This document shows positions 28,775 to 36,359 of a stretch of DNA of 59,416 nucleotides, piece after piece. The notes below the pieces were generated by a model. The model saw only the letters and a list, made by a program, of their open reading frames with translations, was not told the DNA's origin and did not search any database. The DNA lies in NCBI RefSeq assembly GCF_002217395.1, contig NZ_MUHD01000010.1:1-59416 (forward strand). Direction: 5' to 3'. The stretch's first letter is position 1, and each line of letters starts with the position of its first letter. The position numbers and the translations under genes are program-made. This stretch comes from Flavobacterium plurextorum (GTDB taxonomy: Bacteria; Bacteroidota; Bacteroidia; Flavobacteriales; Flavobacteriaceae).

Positions 28775-29749
28775 ATGAAAAAGTTTATTTTATCCTTAGT
28801 ACTCATGGCTGTAACAACAAGTTACAGCCAAGAGTTAAACCTACCAGTATTTACTCAGTATTTGGCAGATAACCCTTTTGTAATTTCACCAGCTTTTGCG
28901 GGTATTGGTGATAATCTTAGAATACGTGCCAACGGCCTTACACAATGGGTTGGGATTAAAGATGCGCCCGACAATCAATCGCTGTATGCCGATTTTAGAG
29001 TTCTAGATCGTTCAGGAGTTGGTTTAAATGTCTACAATGATAAAAATGGATATACCAGACAAACAGGAGCAAAAGTTTCATTTGCACACCATTTGATTCT
29101 CGATTATTATTCAAAACAATATTTGTCTTTTGGACTTTCATACAACTTCAATACGTTTAGAATTGATATTGATGAATTTAATAACACGATCGAACGCCCA
29201 ATTCTTGATCCAGCCGTAACAGACAATCGTTATACAACAAACAGTAACTTTGATATTAGTGCGCTGTATCGTAACAAAGGGTTTTATGTAAGTTTCAACG
29301 CCAATAACGTCTTAAAAAAGAACACAGATAAATATCGTGGTGTAGAACCAAGTTTGCTTTCAAACTATCAAATCTATTCCGGTTTTGTATTTACTGACGG
29401 CGAAAACAGACGTATAGAATATGAACCATCAATTTACTATCAGTATTTTGCCAGCGATAAGCGTTCAACAACCGATTTCAACTTTAAGTACAGACGTTAT
29501 AATCGTTACGAAGATTATTATTGGATTGGAGTTTCATACCGTTTCTTAAACGATCAATTTCCTAAACCACTGTCAGTTGGACCAATGGTTGGTTTCATGA
29601 AATCAAAATTCTATTTTGGATACTCCTATCAAGTAATGTTCAATAATTTAGGAAGTTACAATACCGGTACACATTCAATTACAATTGGTTTTGATTTCTT
29701 CTCATCAATCAGTAACTGTCCTTGTACACAAAGTCCAGTACACGATTAA
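28775..29749 (+). CDS. sprF: SprF, PorP/SprF-family outer-membrane protein
   Basis: I chose the ATG at 28775 (MKKFILSLVLMAVTTSYSQ) because it gives a standard signal peptide and a 324-residue product. The frame is open further upstream and overlaps the end of sprB, but that part is polar. The mature protein starts LNLPVFTQYLADNPFVISPAFAG, the PorP/SprF signature, and continues as amphipathic beta-strands to a C-terminal HSITIGFDFFSSI. In F. johnsoniae SprF is needed to export SprB, and PorP helps gingipain export in Porphyromonas. It is the last gene of the operon, 44 bases after the sprB stop. Confidence 0.93.
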   Translation: MKKFILSLVLMAVTTSYSQELNLPVFTQYLADNPFVISPAFAGIGDNLRIRANGLTQWVGIKDAPDNQSLYADFRVLDRSGVGLNVYNDKNGYTRQTGAKVSFAHHLILDYYSKQYLSFGLSYNFNTFRIDIDEFNNTIERPILDPAVTDNRYTTNSNFDISALYRNKGFYVSFNANNVLKKNTDKYRGVEPSLLSNYQIYSGFVFTDGENRRIEYEPSIYYQYFASDKRSTTDFNFKYRRYNRYEDYYWIGVSYRFLNDQFPKPLSVGPMVGFMKSKFYFGYSYQVMFNNLGSYNTGTHSITIGFDFFSSISNCPCTQSPVHD

Positions 29750-29874
29750 TAACAACCGCAGTAAAAATTTATATTTTAAAACATTTTTTGTTTTATTTCC
29801 TAATTTACATCGTTTTCGTTGTTAATCAGCAGTTATTTTTGTTTTTTTCGAATTTAATACAACCGTAAAAGTTC

Positions 29875-29882
29875 TATATTTG
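29875..29882 (+). promoter_or_regulatory. Minus-7 box of pgk
   Basis: TATATTTG matches TANNTTTG and lies 32 bases before the pgk start codon. No TTG is found at the preferred upstream distance, so only the proximal half is supported. Confidence 0.5.
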
Positions 29883-29914
29883 TTTTTCTTTCAAAAAAAC
29901 TAAAAAATTATCAA

Positions 29915-31102
29915 ATGAAAACTTTAAACGATTTCGATTTTAAAAATAAAAAGGCAATTATCCGTGTTGATTTTAATGTGCCGTTAGATGAGAATTTTAA
30001 TGTAACAGATACAACACGTATTGATGCAGCAAAACCAACAATTGATGCTATTTTAGCACAAGGCGGAAGCGTAATTTTAATGTCGCACTTAGGAAGACCA
30101 AAAGGAGCAGAAGAAAAATATTCGTTAAAACATATTTTAAAAACAGCTTCTCAAATTTTAGGAGTTGAGGTTAAATTTGCTGAAAACTGTATTGGAGAAC
30201 CAGCACAAACAGCAGCTAAAAATTTAAAGCCAGGAGAAGTTTTATTACTTGAAAATTTACGTTTTCATGCTGAAGAAGAAGCTGGTGATGTTGCTTTTGC
30301 AAAAGAATTAGCATCTCTAGGAGATATTTATGTAAATGATGCATTTGGTACAGCACACAGAGCGCACGCTTCAACAACAATTATTGCACAGTTTTTTCCA
30401 AACGAAAAATGTTTCGGAACATTATTAGCAAAAGAAATTGAAAGCTTAAACAAAGTACTTAAAAACAGTGAAAAACCAGTAACAGCAGTTTTAGGAGGTT
30501 CAAAAGTTTCTTCTAAAATTACCGTTATCGAAAATATTCTTGACAAAGTAGATCACATGATTATTGGTGGTGGAATGACTTTTACTTTCGTTAAAGCACA
30601 AGGCGGTAAAATTGGTGAATCAATCTGCGAAGATGACAAACTAGATTTAGCACTTGAAATTTTAAGATTAGCAAAAGAGAAAAATGTGCAAGTTCACATT
30701 CCAGTTGACGTAGTTGCTGCTGATGACTTTTCAAATACAGCAAATACACAAATTGTAGATGTAACTGCAATTCCTGACGGATGGCAAGGACTTGATGCAG
30801 GACCTAAATCTTTAGAAAACTTTAAAAAAGTGATTTTAGAGTCAAAAACAATTCTATGGAATGGTCCATTAGGTGTTTTTGAAATGGAAACATTCTCTAA
30901 AGGAACAATAGCTTTAGGTGATTATATTGCCGAAGCAACAGAAAAAGGAGCATTTTCATTAGTTGGAGGCGGTGATTCAGTTGCAGCCGTAAAACAATTC
31001 GGTTTTGAAGACAAAATGAGCTATGTTTCTACTGGTGGCGGGGCAATGCTTGAAATGTTAGAAGGAAGAACTTTACCTGGAATCGCTGCGATTTTAGACT
31101 AA
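29915..31102 (+). CDS. pgk: Phosphoglycerate kinase
   Basis: The 395-residue enzyme transfers the acyl phosphate of 1,3-bisphosphoglycerate to ADP in glycolysis, and works reversibly in gluconeogenesis. Visible signatures are [20 protein letters not shown] (substrate loop), [35 protein letters not shown] and, in the C-terminal nucleotide domain, [22 protein letters not shown] and [11 protein letters not shown]. Length is normal for bacterial PGK. It has its own promoter box and is separate from the sprB operon. Confidence 0.97.
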   Translation: MKTLNDFDFKNKKAIIRVDFNVPLDENFNVTDTTRIDAAKPTIDAILAQGGSVILMSHLGRPKGAEEKYSLKHILKTASQILGVEVKFAENCIGEPAQTAAKNLKPGEVLLLENLRFHAEEEAGDVAFAKELASLGDIYVNDAFGTAHRAHASTTIIAQFFPNEKCFGTLLAKEIESLNKVLKNSEKPVTAVLGGSKVSSKITVIENILDKVDHMIIGGGMTFTFVKAQGGKIGESICEDDKLDLALEILRLAKEKNVQVHIPVDVVAADDFSNTANTQIVDVTAIPDGWQGLDAGPKSLENFKKVILESKTILWNGPLGVFEMETFSKGTIALGDYIAEATEKGAFSLVGGGDSVAAVKQFGFEDKMSYVSTGGGAMLEMLEGRTLPGIAAILD

Positions 31103-31150
31103 AATATCACATTTAACATTTTTTTGCATAGTTTTCTTCGTTAAACCATT

Positions 31151-31158
31151 TATTTTTG
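31151..31158 (+). promoter_or_regulatory. Minus-7 box of the transglycosylase gene
   Basis: TATTTTTG matches TANNTTTG, 55 bases before the ATG at 31214. A TTG at 31124-31126 is 24 bases upstream, slightly longer than usual. Confidence 0.45.
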
Positions 31159-31169
31159 CAAAAACGAGG

Positions 31170-31194
31170 TCTTATAATTGTTTGAATTATAAGA
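31170..31194 (+). other. Hairpin in the leader of the transglycosylase gene
   Basis: TCTTATAATT pairs perfectly with AATTATAAGA around a GTTTG loop. It lies between the minus-7 box and the start codon, so it would sit near the 5' end of the mRNA. It could also serve as a weak pgk terminator, since an A-rich run follows but no T-run. Confidence 0.45.
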
Positions 31195-31213
31195 GCTTAA
31201 AAAAAGATGTTAT

Positions 31214-33052
31214 ATGATTGTAAAAAAAATCTCACTAGCGGTATCTGTCCTTTTTTCGATGTCGATGTTTGCGCAGGAAACGGCAAAAACCGAATTAGAA
31301 CTTAAGCCAGTTGTTAAGTTATCATATTTAGATTCAATAAAAAGCACTTTCAAAAAAGATGACATGGCAACACGCGTTGACAGTCTTTGGATGAATGAGT
31401 TAGTAAGTCTCGATATTTATGATGATTTAACAAAAGATATTCAAACCATTAACTCAGATGTTACAGTAGATGAAGAACTGCCAACAGAACTTCTAAAACA
31501 ACGTCTGCAGGCAATGAATGAAAAATCACCATTTGATATTCAATACAATCAAGGTTTAGAAAATATCATAAAGTCATTTCTTAAGAATCGTAAAAAATCG
31601 TTTTCTCGATTAATGGCTTTATCTGAATATTACTTTCCAATTTTTGAGGAAACGTTTGCCAAAGAAAAAATTCCTTTGGAAATTAAATATTTAGCCGTTG
31701 TAGAATCTGCTTTAAACCCTAAAGCAGTTTCTAAAATGGGCGCTACCGGACTTTGGCAGTTTATGTACGGAACCGGAAAACAATACGCTTTAAAAATCGA
31801 TTCTTATGTAGATGAACGAAGCGATGCACTCAAAGCTACAGCCGCAGCTTCAGATTACATGACCAGAATGTTTAACGTTTTTAACGATTGGGAACTAGTT
31901 TTAGCTTCATACAACTCAGGGCCAGGAAACGTAACAAAAGCAATTCGTCGCTCCGGCGGAAAAACAAACTACTGGGACATTCGTAACCATCTTCCAAAAG
32001 AAACTCAAGGATACGTTCCAGCATTTTACGCTACAATGTACCTTTTCGAATACCATAAAGAGCACGGAATTAATCCAGAAAGAGCAGTTGTTAAAAACTT
32101 TGAAACAGACACAGTTGCAGTAAAAAACCAAATGTCTTTCAAACAGATTGCCGATTTACTCGATATGCCGCAATCTCAGATTCAGCTCTTAAACCCTTCT
32201 TATAAATTAAATGTAGTCCCTTATTACCAAGGAGAGCAGCATTTCCTTCGTTTACCGAAAGATAAAATTGCCACCTTCGTTTCAAACGAAGATAAGATTT
32301 ATGCCTACGTTAAATACCAATCTGGATTTAAAACAATGTCGACACAATTAGCAATGAAAGTGGCGCCAAAAGTAAAACCAGCGGTAACCAGAGAAGCAGT
32401 TACAGCATCAAAAGACATCCAATTTTATAAAGTTAGAAAAGGAGACAACTTAGGCGCAATCGCAGATAAGTATAACGTTAACATTTCTGATTTAAAAAAA
32501 TGGAATAATCTTAAATCCAATGCAGTTGCATTTGGAAGAACATTAAAAATCAAATCAGAAGCAGAAACAGTTTCTAAAAACATAAAAGAGCCTAAAACTC
32601 CGGCAATTATCGAAAGAAATCACGAAGAAGCTATTGCCGCTGCTGACGAAAAAGATAAAAATGCTGTGCAAACTCAAGAGTACACCGTTGCAGCTGGAGA
32701 TAATTTAGGAAACATTGCTAAAAAATTCGGTACGACTATTGCGGACTTAAAAGAACTGAATAATCTAAATTCAAATACAATTGCTTTAGGAAAAACATTA
32801 GTAGTTTCTAAAACAGTTTCTGAAATAGAAGAACCAGCATCAACTGCAATAGCACTTAATTCTGTTGATTCTTTCAAGAAAAAAGCACCATCTGCAAAAA
32901 GTTTGGGTGAAGATTATTACGTAAAAAAAGGAGATTCTTTATACAGTATTTCTAAAAAATATCCAGGAGTAACAATCTCAGATATTAAAAAATGGAATGG
33001 TATTAAAGATGAAGACATTAAACCCGGAATGAAACTTAAAATAAACGGATAA
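31214..33052 (+). CDS. mltD: Membrane/periplasmic lytic transglycosylase with three LysM domains
   Basis: The 612-residue product cleaves the glycan strands of peptidoglycan. After a signal peptide (cut near MFAQ) a soluble-transglycosylase domain spans about residues 135-290. Its catalytic glutamate is E164 in VVESALNP, followed by GATGLWQFM and the LASYNSGPGNV motif. Three LysM modules follow at about 404-446, 489-533 and 569-612 (YKVRKGDNLGAIADKY, YTVAAGDNLGNIAKKF, YYVKKGDSLYSISKKY). This is the MltD arrangement, without a lipobox. It probably remodels the wall around large envelope assemblies. A terminator hairpin follows directly. Confidence 0.92.
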   Translation: MIVKKISLAVSVLFSMSMFAQETAKTELELKPVVKLSYLDSIKSTFKKDDMATRVDSLWMNELVSLDIYDDLTKDIQTINSDVTVDEELPTELLKQRLQAMNEKSPFDIQYNQGLENIIKSFLKNRKKSFSRLMALSEYYFPIFEETFAKEKIPLEIKYLAVVESALNPKAVSKMGATGLWQFMYGTGKQYALKIDSYVDERSDALKATAAASDYMTRMFNVFNDWELVLASYNSGPGNVTKAIRRSGGKTNYWDIRNHLPKETQGYVPAFYATMYLFEYHKEHGINPERAVVKNFETDTVAVKNQMSFKQIADLLDMPQSQIQLLNPSYKLNVVPYYQGEQHFLRLPKDKIATFVSNEDKIYAYVKYQSGFKTMSTQLAMKVAPKVKPAVTREAVTASKDIQFYKVRKGDNLGAIADKYNVNISDLKKWNNLKSNAVAFGRTLKIKSEAETVSKNIKEPKTPAIIERNHEEAIAAADEKDKNAVQTQEYTVAAGDNLGNIAKKFGTTIADLKELNNLNSNTIALGKTLVVSKTVSEIEEPASTAIALNSVDSFKKKAPSAKSLGEDYYVKKGDSLYSISKKYPGVTISDIKKWNGIKDEDIKPGMKLKING

Positions 33053-33066
33053 TAAAAAATCTTATT

Positions 33067-33074
33067 TAAATTTG
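33067..33074 (+). promoter_or_regulatory. Minus-7 box overlapping the transglycosylase terminator
   Basis: TAAATTTG matches TANNTTTG and is 24 bases before the ATG at 33099. Its last two bases overlap the left arm of the terminator, so transcripts started here would lack most of that arm. No TTG is at the normal distance. Confidence 0.45.
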
Positions 33075-33121
33075 GGTTTTATTTCATAAATTAAGAAAAT
33101 GAATAAAACCCATTTTTTATT
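33073..33121 (+). terminator. Terminator whose right arm is the start of the next gene
   Basis: TGGGTTTTATT (33073-33083) pairs perfectly with AATAAAACCCA (33102-33112), followed by TTTTTTATT. The right arm and T-run are codons 2-8 of the downstream lipoprotein gene (ATG at 33099). Confidence 0.7.
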
Positions 33122-34067
33122 GCTGTTAATCCCATTTTTACTATTGTCTTGCTTAAAGACAGATAAGCAGTCAGAGCCAGTTTCAGGAAAAACAAATACT
33201 ATTTCTATCATTATTGACGATCAATTGTGGTATGGAGAAGTAGGCGATAGTATTAGAAACAAATTTGCCTCACCAGTTTTGGGATTGACCCAAGAAGAGC
33301 CCTTATTTACAATAAATCAATATCCGGCTAGACTACTTGAAGGTTTTGTAACAGACAGCCGCAGTATAATTGTAGTTAAAAAAACTGCAGTAGATAAATT
33401 CGAAATTACACGAAGCAAAGCCCTGCCGCATAATACATTTCGCATTTACGGAAAATCAGTTGATGATATTATTTGCAGCATCGAATTAAATTCAGCGCAA
33501 ATAATCAAAATGATTCGTGATGCCGAAATCCAAAAAATTCAAGAAGACAACAGCAAATCACTATTAAACCCAGCTGTTATAAAAAACAAATTTCATATCG
33601 ATCTCCAAATTCCAACCGGATATGAATACATGCTGCACAAAAAGAATTTCATTTGGCTTAAAAAAGATATTATAAGCGGCAATACAAGTTTACTTATTTA
33701 TCAAATACCGCTTCATAACTTTAAAACTAAAGGAAACGTTGTTGGTAACATAATCAAAATGAGAGATTCGATTGGTTATTACATCAAAGGGCGTGAACCC
33801 AATACACGTATGATTACCGGAGAAGCTTATGCACCATATTTCTCAAACACAACTTTAGACCAAAAAGAAGCCTTTGAAACAAAAGGAACTTGGGAGCTCA
33901 AAAATGATTTCATGGCAGGACCATTTATCAATTACGCAATCGTCGATCCAGTTTATAATAGAATCTTAGTTATAGAAGGATTCTGTTATTCCCCATCCAA
34001 TCAAGAAAGAGATTTAATGTTAGAACTAGAAGCCATAATAAAATCCGTAAAAATCGATAAACGTTAA
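33099..34067 (+). CDS. DUF4837-type lipoprotein
   Basis: The 322-residue product has a lipoprotein signal (MNKTHFLLLLIPFLLLSC, lipobox LLSC) and a globular remainder. It contains SIIIDDQLWYGEVGDSIRNK, the pattern of the Bacteroidota DUF4837 family. Function is unknown; the lipid anchor places it in the envelope. The start is fixed by the signal peptide, though the first codons also form a terminator arm of the upstream gene. It may form a unit with, or be insulated from, the transglycosylase. Confidence 0.8.
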   Translation: MNKTHFLLLLIPFLLLSCLKTDKQSEPVSGKTNTISIIIDDQLWYGEVGDSIRNKFASPVLGLTQEEPLFTINQYPARLLEGFVTDSRSIIVVKKTAVDKFEITRSKALPHNTFRIYGKSVDDIICSIELNSAQIIKMIRDAEIQKIQEDNSKSLLNPAVIKNKFHIDLQIPTGYEYMLHKKNFIWLKKDIISGNTSLLIYQIPLHNFKTKGNVVGNIIKMRDSIGYYIKGREPNTRMITGEAYAPYFSNTTLDQKEAFETKGTWELKNDFMAGPFINYAIVDPVYNRILVIEGFCYSPSNQERDLMLELEAIIKSVKIDKR

Positions 34068-34132
34068 TTTCTAACTTTGCAGCTAAACTGCTCAAAATAA
34101 AGCATCAAACAATTCTAAATTAATATATTTCT

Positions 34133-34140
34133 TACTTTTG
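34133..34140 (+). promoter_or_regulatory. Minus-7 box of the DUF1579 lipoprotein gene
   Basis: TACTTTTG matches TANNTTTG, 29 bases before the ATG at 34170. No clear TTG at the preferred distance. Confidence 0.45.
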
Positions 34141-34169
34141 TTTTATAACAAACAATAAAACAAAGACTT

Positions 34170-34811
34170 ATGAAAAAATTAACCACAACATTGTTATTGC
34201 TTGCATTGTGTTTTACCTCTTGTAAAAAAGAAACAAAAACAGAAGATGCCGAAAAAACAATCAAAGACAGCGTTGCTGTAGAAGAACCAGCTGCAGAACA
34301 GCCTTTAGACTCAGCAGCACAAATGAAAGCTTGGGCAGCTTATGCAACTCCAGGAAACGAGCATAAATTAATGGCCGATGAAGTTGGAACTTGGAATTGT
34401 GAAATGACATTTTGGTATGAACCAAATGGCAAACCTGAAAAAGCCACTTCAACTGCTAATGTAAAAATGATTCTTGGCGGACGTTATCAAGAAGCTATTT
34501 ATATTGGAACCATGATGGGACAACCATTTGAGGGCAAAAGCACATTAGCTTACAATAATGCCAGCAAAGAATTCACCAGTACTTTTATCGATAATATGGG
34601 AACTGGAATGATGGTAGGATTTGGTAAATACGACGAAAAAACCAAAAGTATCGAATTTAAAGGCGATATGGTAAACCCAATGAACGGTATAAAAACACCT
34701 TATAGAGAGATTTATACTATTGTAGATCCTAAGACCCGAAAAATGGAAATGTTTGACATGAAAAACGGAGAAGAATATAAAAGCATGGAAATCATAATGA
34801 AGAAAAAGTAA
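34170..34811 (+). CDS. DUF1579 lipoprotein
   Basis: The 213-residue product has a lipobox (LALCFTSC) followed by a Lys/Glu-rich linker of about 40 residues. The globular part has the DUF1579 pattern GTWNCEMTFWYEPNGKPEKAT...MILGGRYQEAIYIGTMMGQPFEG and FTSTFIDNMGTGMM. These proteins have a lipocalin-like beta-barrel. A ligand is not known, so a transport or stress role is only a guess. It is a separate unit with its own promoter box. Confidence 0.82.
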   Translation: MKKLTTTLLLLALCFTSCKKETKTEDAEKTIKDSVAVEEPAAEQPLDSAAQMKAWAAYATPGNEHKLMADEVGTWNCEMTFWYEPNGKPEKATSTANVKMILGGRYQEAIYIGTMMGQPFEGKSTLAYNNASKEFTSTFIDNMGTGMMVGFGKYDEKTKSIEFKGDMVNPMNGIKTPYREIYTIVDPKTRKMEMFDMKNGEEYKSMEIIMKKK

Positions 34812-34826
34812 TTTTCTATTTACATA

Positions 34827-34953
34827 CAAAGACACAAAGACACAAAGGTTTATTCAAGGAGATGGAACTTTGTGTCTTTGCAATTTCTATAAGAAATTTT
34901 AACGCAGCTAAAAAATTATATAACTTAGCGCCTTCGTGCCTTTGTGGCAAAAA
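34827..34953. repeat. Flavobacterium-type dispersed intergenic repeat
   Basis: Tandem CAAAGACA units (34827-34847) face the inverted arm CTTTGTGTCTTTG (34868-34880), forming a 13-bp stem. A second part, around 34923-34953, has the words GCGCCTTCGTGCCTTTGTGG. Such words recur in intergenic gaps of Flavobacterium genomes; that is from general familiarity, not a search. It fills the whole gap between two genes. Confidence 0.55.
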
Positions 34954-34963
34954 ATAAGGAAGA

Positions 34964-35410
34964 ATGGAATTAAAATGGAAAATAAAGCCGTTTGAGGCAT
35001 TAAATGTAAACGAGCTATATGATTTACTCAAATTAAGAAGTGAGATCTTTGTGCTAGAGCAAAACTGCGTTTATTTAGATCTTGACGGCAAAGACAAGAA
35101 AGCATTGCACCTAATTGGTGAGTACGACAATAAAATTGTTGCCTATGTACGTTTATTTGATGCAGGAATCACTTTTGATAACGCTTCAATAGGGCGAGTA
35201 GTTGTTGATGCCGATTATCGTGATAGAAAATGGGGACATGATTTAATGCGTGAAGCAATTTCTGCAATAAAATCAAACTTCAATAAAGAAAAGATTACCA
35301 TTGGCGCACAATTGTATTTAAAGAAATTTTACGAAAGCCACGGCTTTGTACAATCAAGCGAAATGTATTTAGAAGATGATATTCCGCATATTGAAATGAT
35401 TAGAGAATAA
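34964..35410 (+). CDS. GNAT-family acetyltransferase, ElaA-like
   Basis: The 148-residue product belongs to the GCN5-related N-acetyltransferases. It has LYDLLKLRSEIFVLEQNCVY, the ElaA-type N-terminus, and RVVVDADYRDRKWGHDLM, where the acetyl-CoA pyrophosphate loop lies. The loop reads RDRKWG instead of the usual R-G-G/K pattern, so CoA binding should be checked. The substrate is unknown. It starts right after the dispersed repeat and ends before a hairpin terminator. Confidence 0.85.
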   Translation: MELKWKIKPFEALNVNELYDLLKLRSEIFVLEQNCVYLDLDGKDKKALHLIGEYDNKIVAYVRLFDAGITFDNASIGRVVVDADYRDRKWGHDLMREAISAIKSNFNKEKITIGAQLYLKKFYESHGFVQSSEMYLEDDIPHIEMIRE

Positions 35411-35440
35411 TAAAGAGGATACTTTATTGAAATTAAAAAG

Positions 35441-35485
35441 CTTGGTGATTTTGTAATTTAATCTCGCAAAATCGCCAAGTTTTAT
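35441..35485 (+). terminator. Terminator after the acetyltransferase gene
   Basis: CTTGGTGATTTTG pairs with CAAAATCGCCAAG (one G-U wobble) around a 13-base loop, followed by TTTTATAAG. Also usable from the opposite side by the OmpA gene, which ends at 35553. Confidence 0.6.
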
Positions 35486-35552
35486 AAGCAGATTCCTTTT
35501 TTACTATTCGTTTAAGACAGTAGTCTTTAATTCATGTAGTCACGAAAAAAGA

Positions 35553-36356
35553 TTAAATCTTAGTAATCAGAAATTCAACACGGCGATCATAATTATCGCC
35601 CTTTTTTAAAGGAAATTTATTGCCGCAGCCTTGATAAGTCATTCTGTTTTTAGAGATTTTTTTAGAGCTTAAATAGTAAAAAACCGTTTTGGCACGATTC
35701 CAAGACAAGCGTCTTTCCTTTGTGTCCTTGTCAATTCCATCACTATAGATTTCCGGAGTACAGCAAACGTGACCTCTAATTTCGAACTGTATGTTTTTTT
35801 GCTTTTGCAAAAGGACCGCAATTTTGTCTAACTCCTTTTTAGAATTATTCGTAAGTTTTGCACTTCCAAGATCGAAGAGGATATTATCCAAATAAATCCT
35901 GTCACCAACCTTTAATTTATCTTTAAACGAAGAATAAACACCTTTGCCAAAACTGTTGCGTTTAACAACAATCAAATCAACCCGCCGATTTCTAGATCTC
36001 GTTTCGTACAAATTTTCGACCGTATCTGGTCGAAGCACCACACGGCCCTTTCCTTCTAAAACAACAATTTTAGTTTGATTAAATCCAGAAGCAAGCAGCA
36101 AGTCTTGAATTGTATTTACTCTGTCATGAGACAGTCGAAAATTATAATCATCACTTCCTCGATCATCGCAGTAGCCGTAAATTTGTATAGACTCAACTTT
36201 AGAGGTATCTATTGTTTTAATAAAATTCTTTACAACTTCGATCTGCTGGCTGGTAAGATCAAATTTATCGAAATCAAAATAAACCGTTTCGATAGGTTTT
36301 TGCTGTGCCGATACATTGTAAATTAAAAACAGAAATAGGGCTCTATAAAGTTTCAT
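35553..36356 (-). CDS. Protein with two tandem OmpA-like domains
   Basis: The 267-residue product has a signal peptide (MKLYRALFLFLIYNVSAQ) and two complete OmpA-type peptidoglycan-binding domains. The first spans about residues 22-137 (VYFDFDKFDLTS, YGYCDDRGSDDYNFRLSHDRV, RNRRVDLIV). The second spans about 150-265 (ILFDLGSAKLTNNSKKEL, IRGHVCCTPE, YDRRVEFLI). There is no lipobox and no beta-barrel, so it is a soluble periplasmic double linker. It is the last gene of an operon with the S41 protease and DUF4349 lipoprotein; its ATG is 3 bases after the protease stop. Confidence 0.85.
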   Translation of the reverse strand: MKLYRALFLFLIYNVSAQQKPIETVYFDFDKFDLTSQQIEVVKNFIKTIDTSKVESIQIYGYCDDRGSDDYNFRLSHDRVNTIQDLLLASGFNQTKIVVLEGKGRVVLRPDTVENLYETRSRNRRVDLIVVKRNSFGKGVYSSFKDKLKVGDRIYLDNILFDLGSAKLTNNSKKELDKIAVLLQKQKNIQFEIRGHVCCTPEIYSDGIDKDTKERRLSWNRAKTVFYYLSSKKISKNRMTYQGCGNKFPLKKGDNYDRRVEFLITKI

Positions 36357-36359
36357 TCA

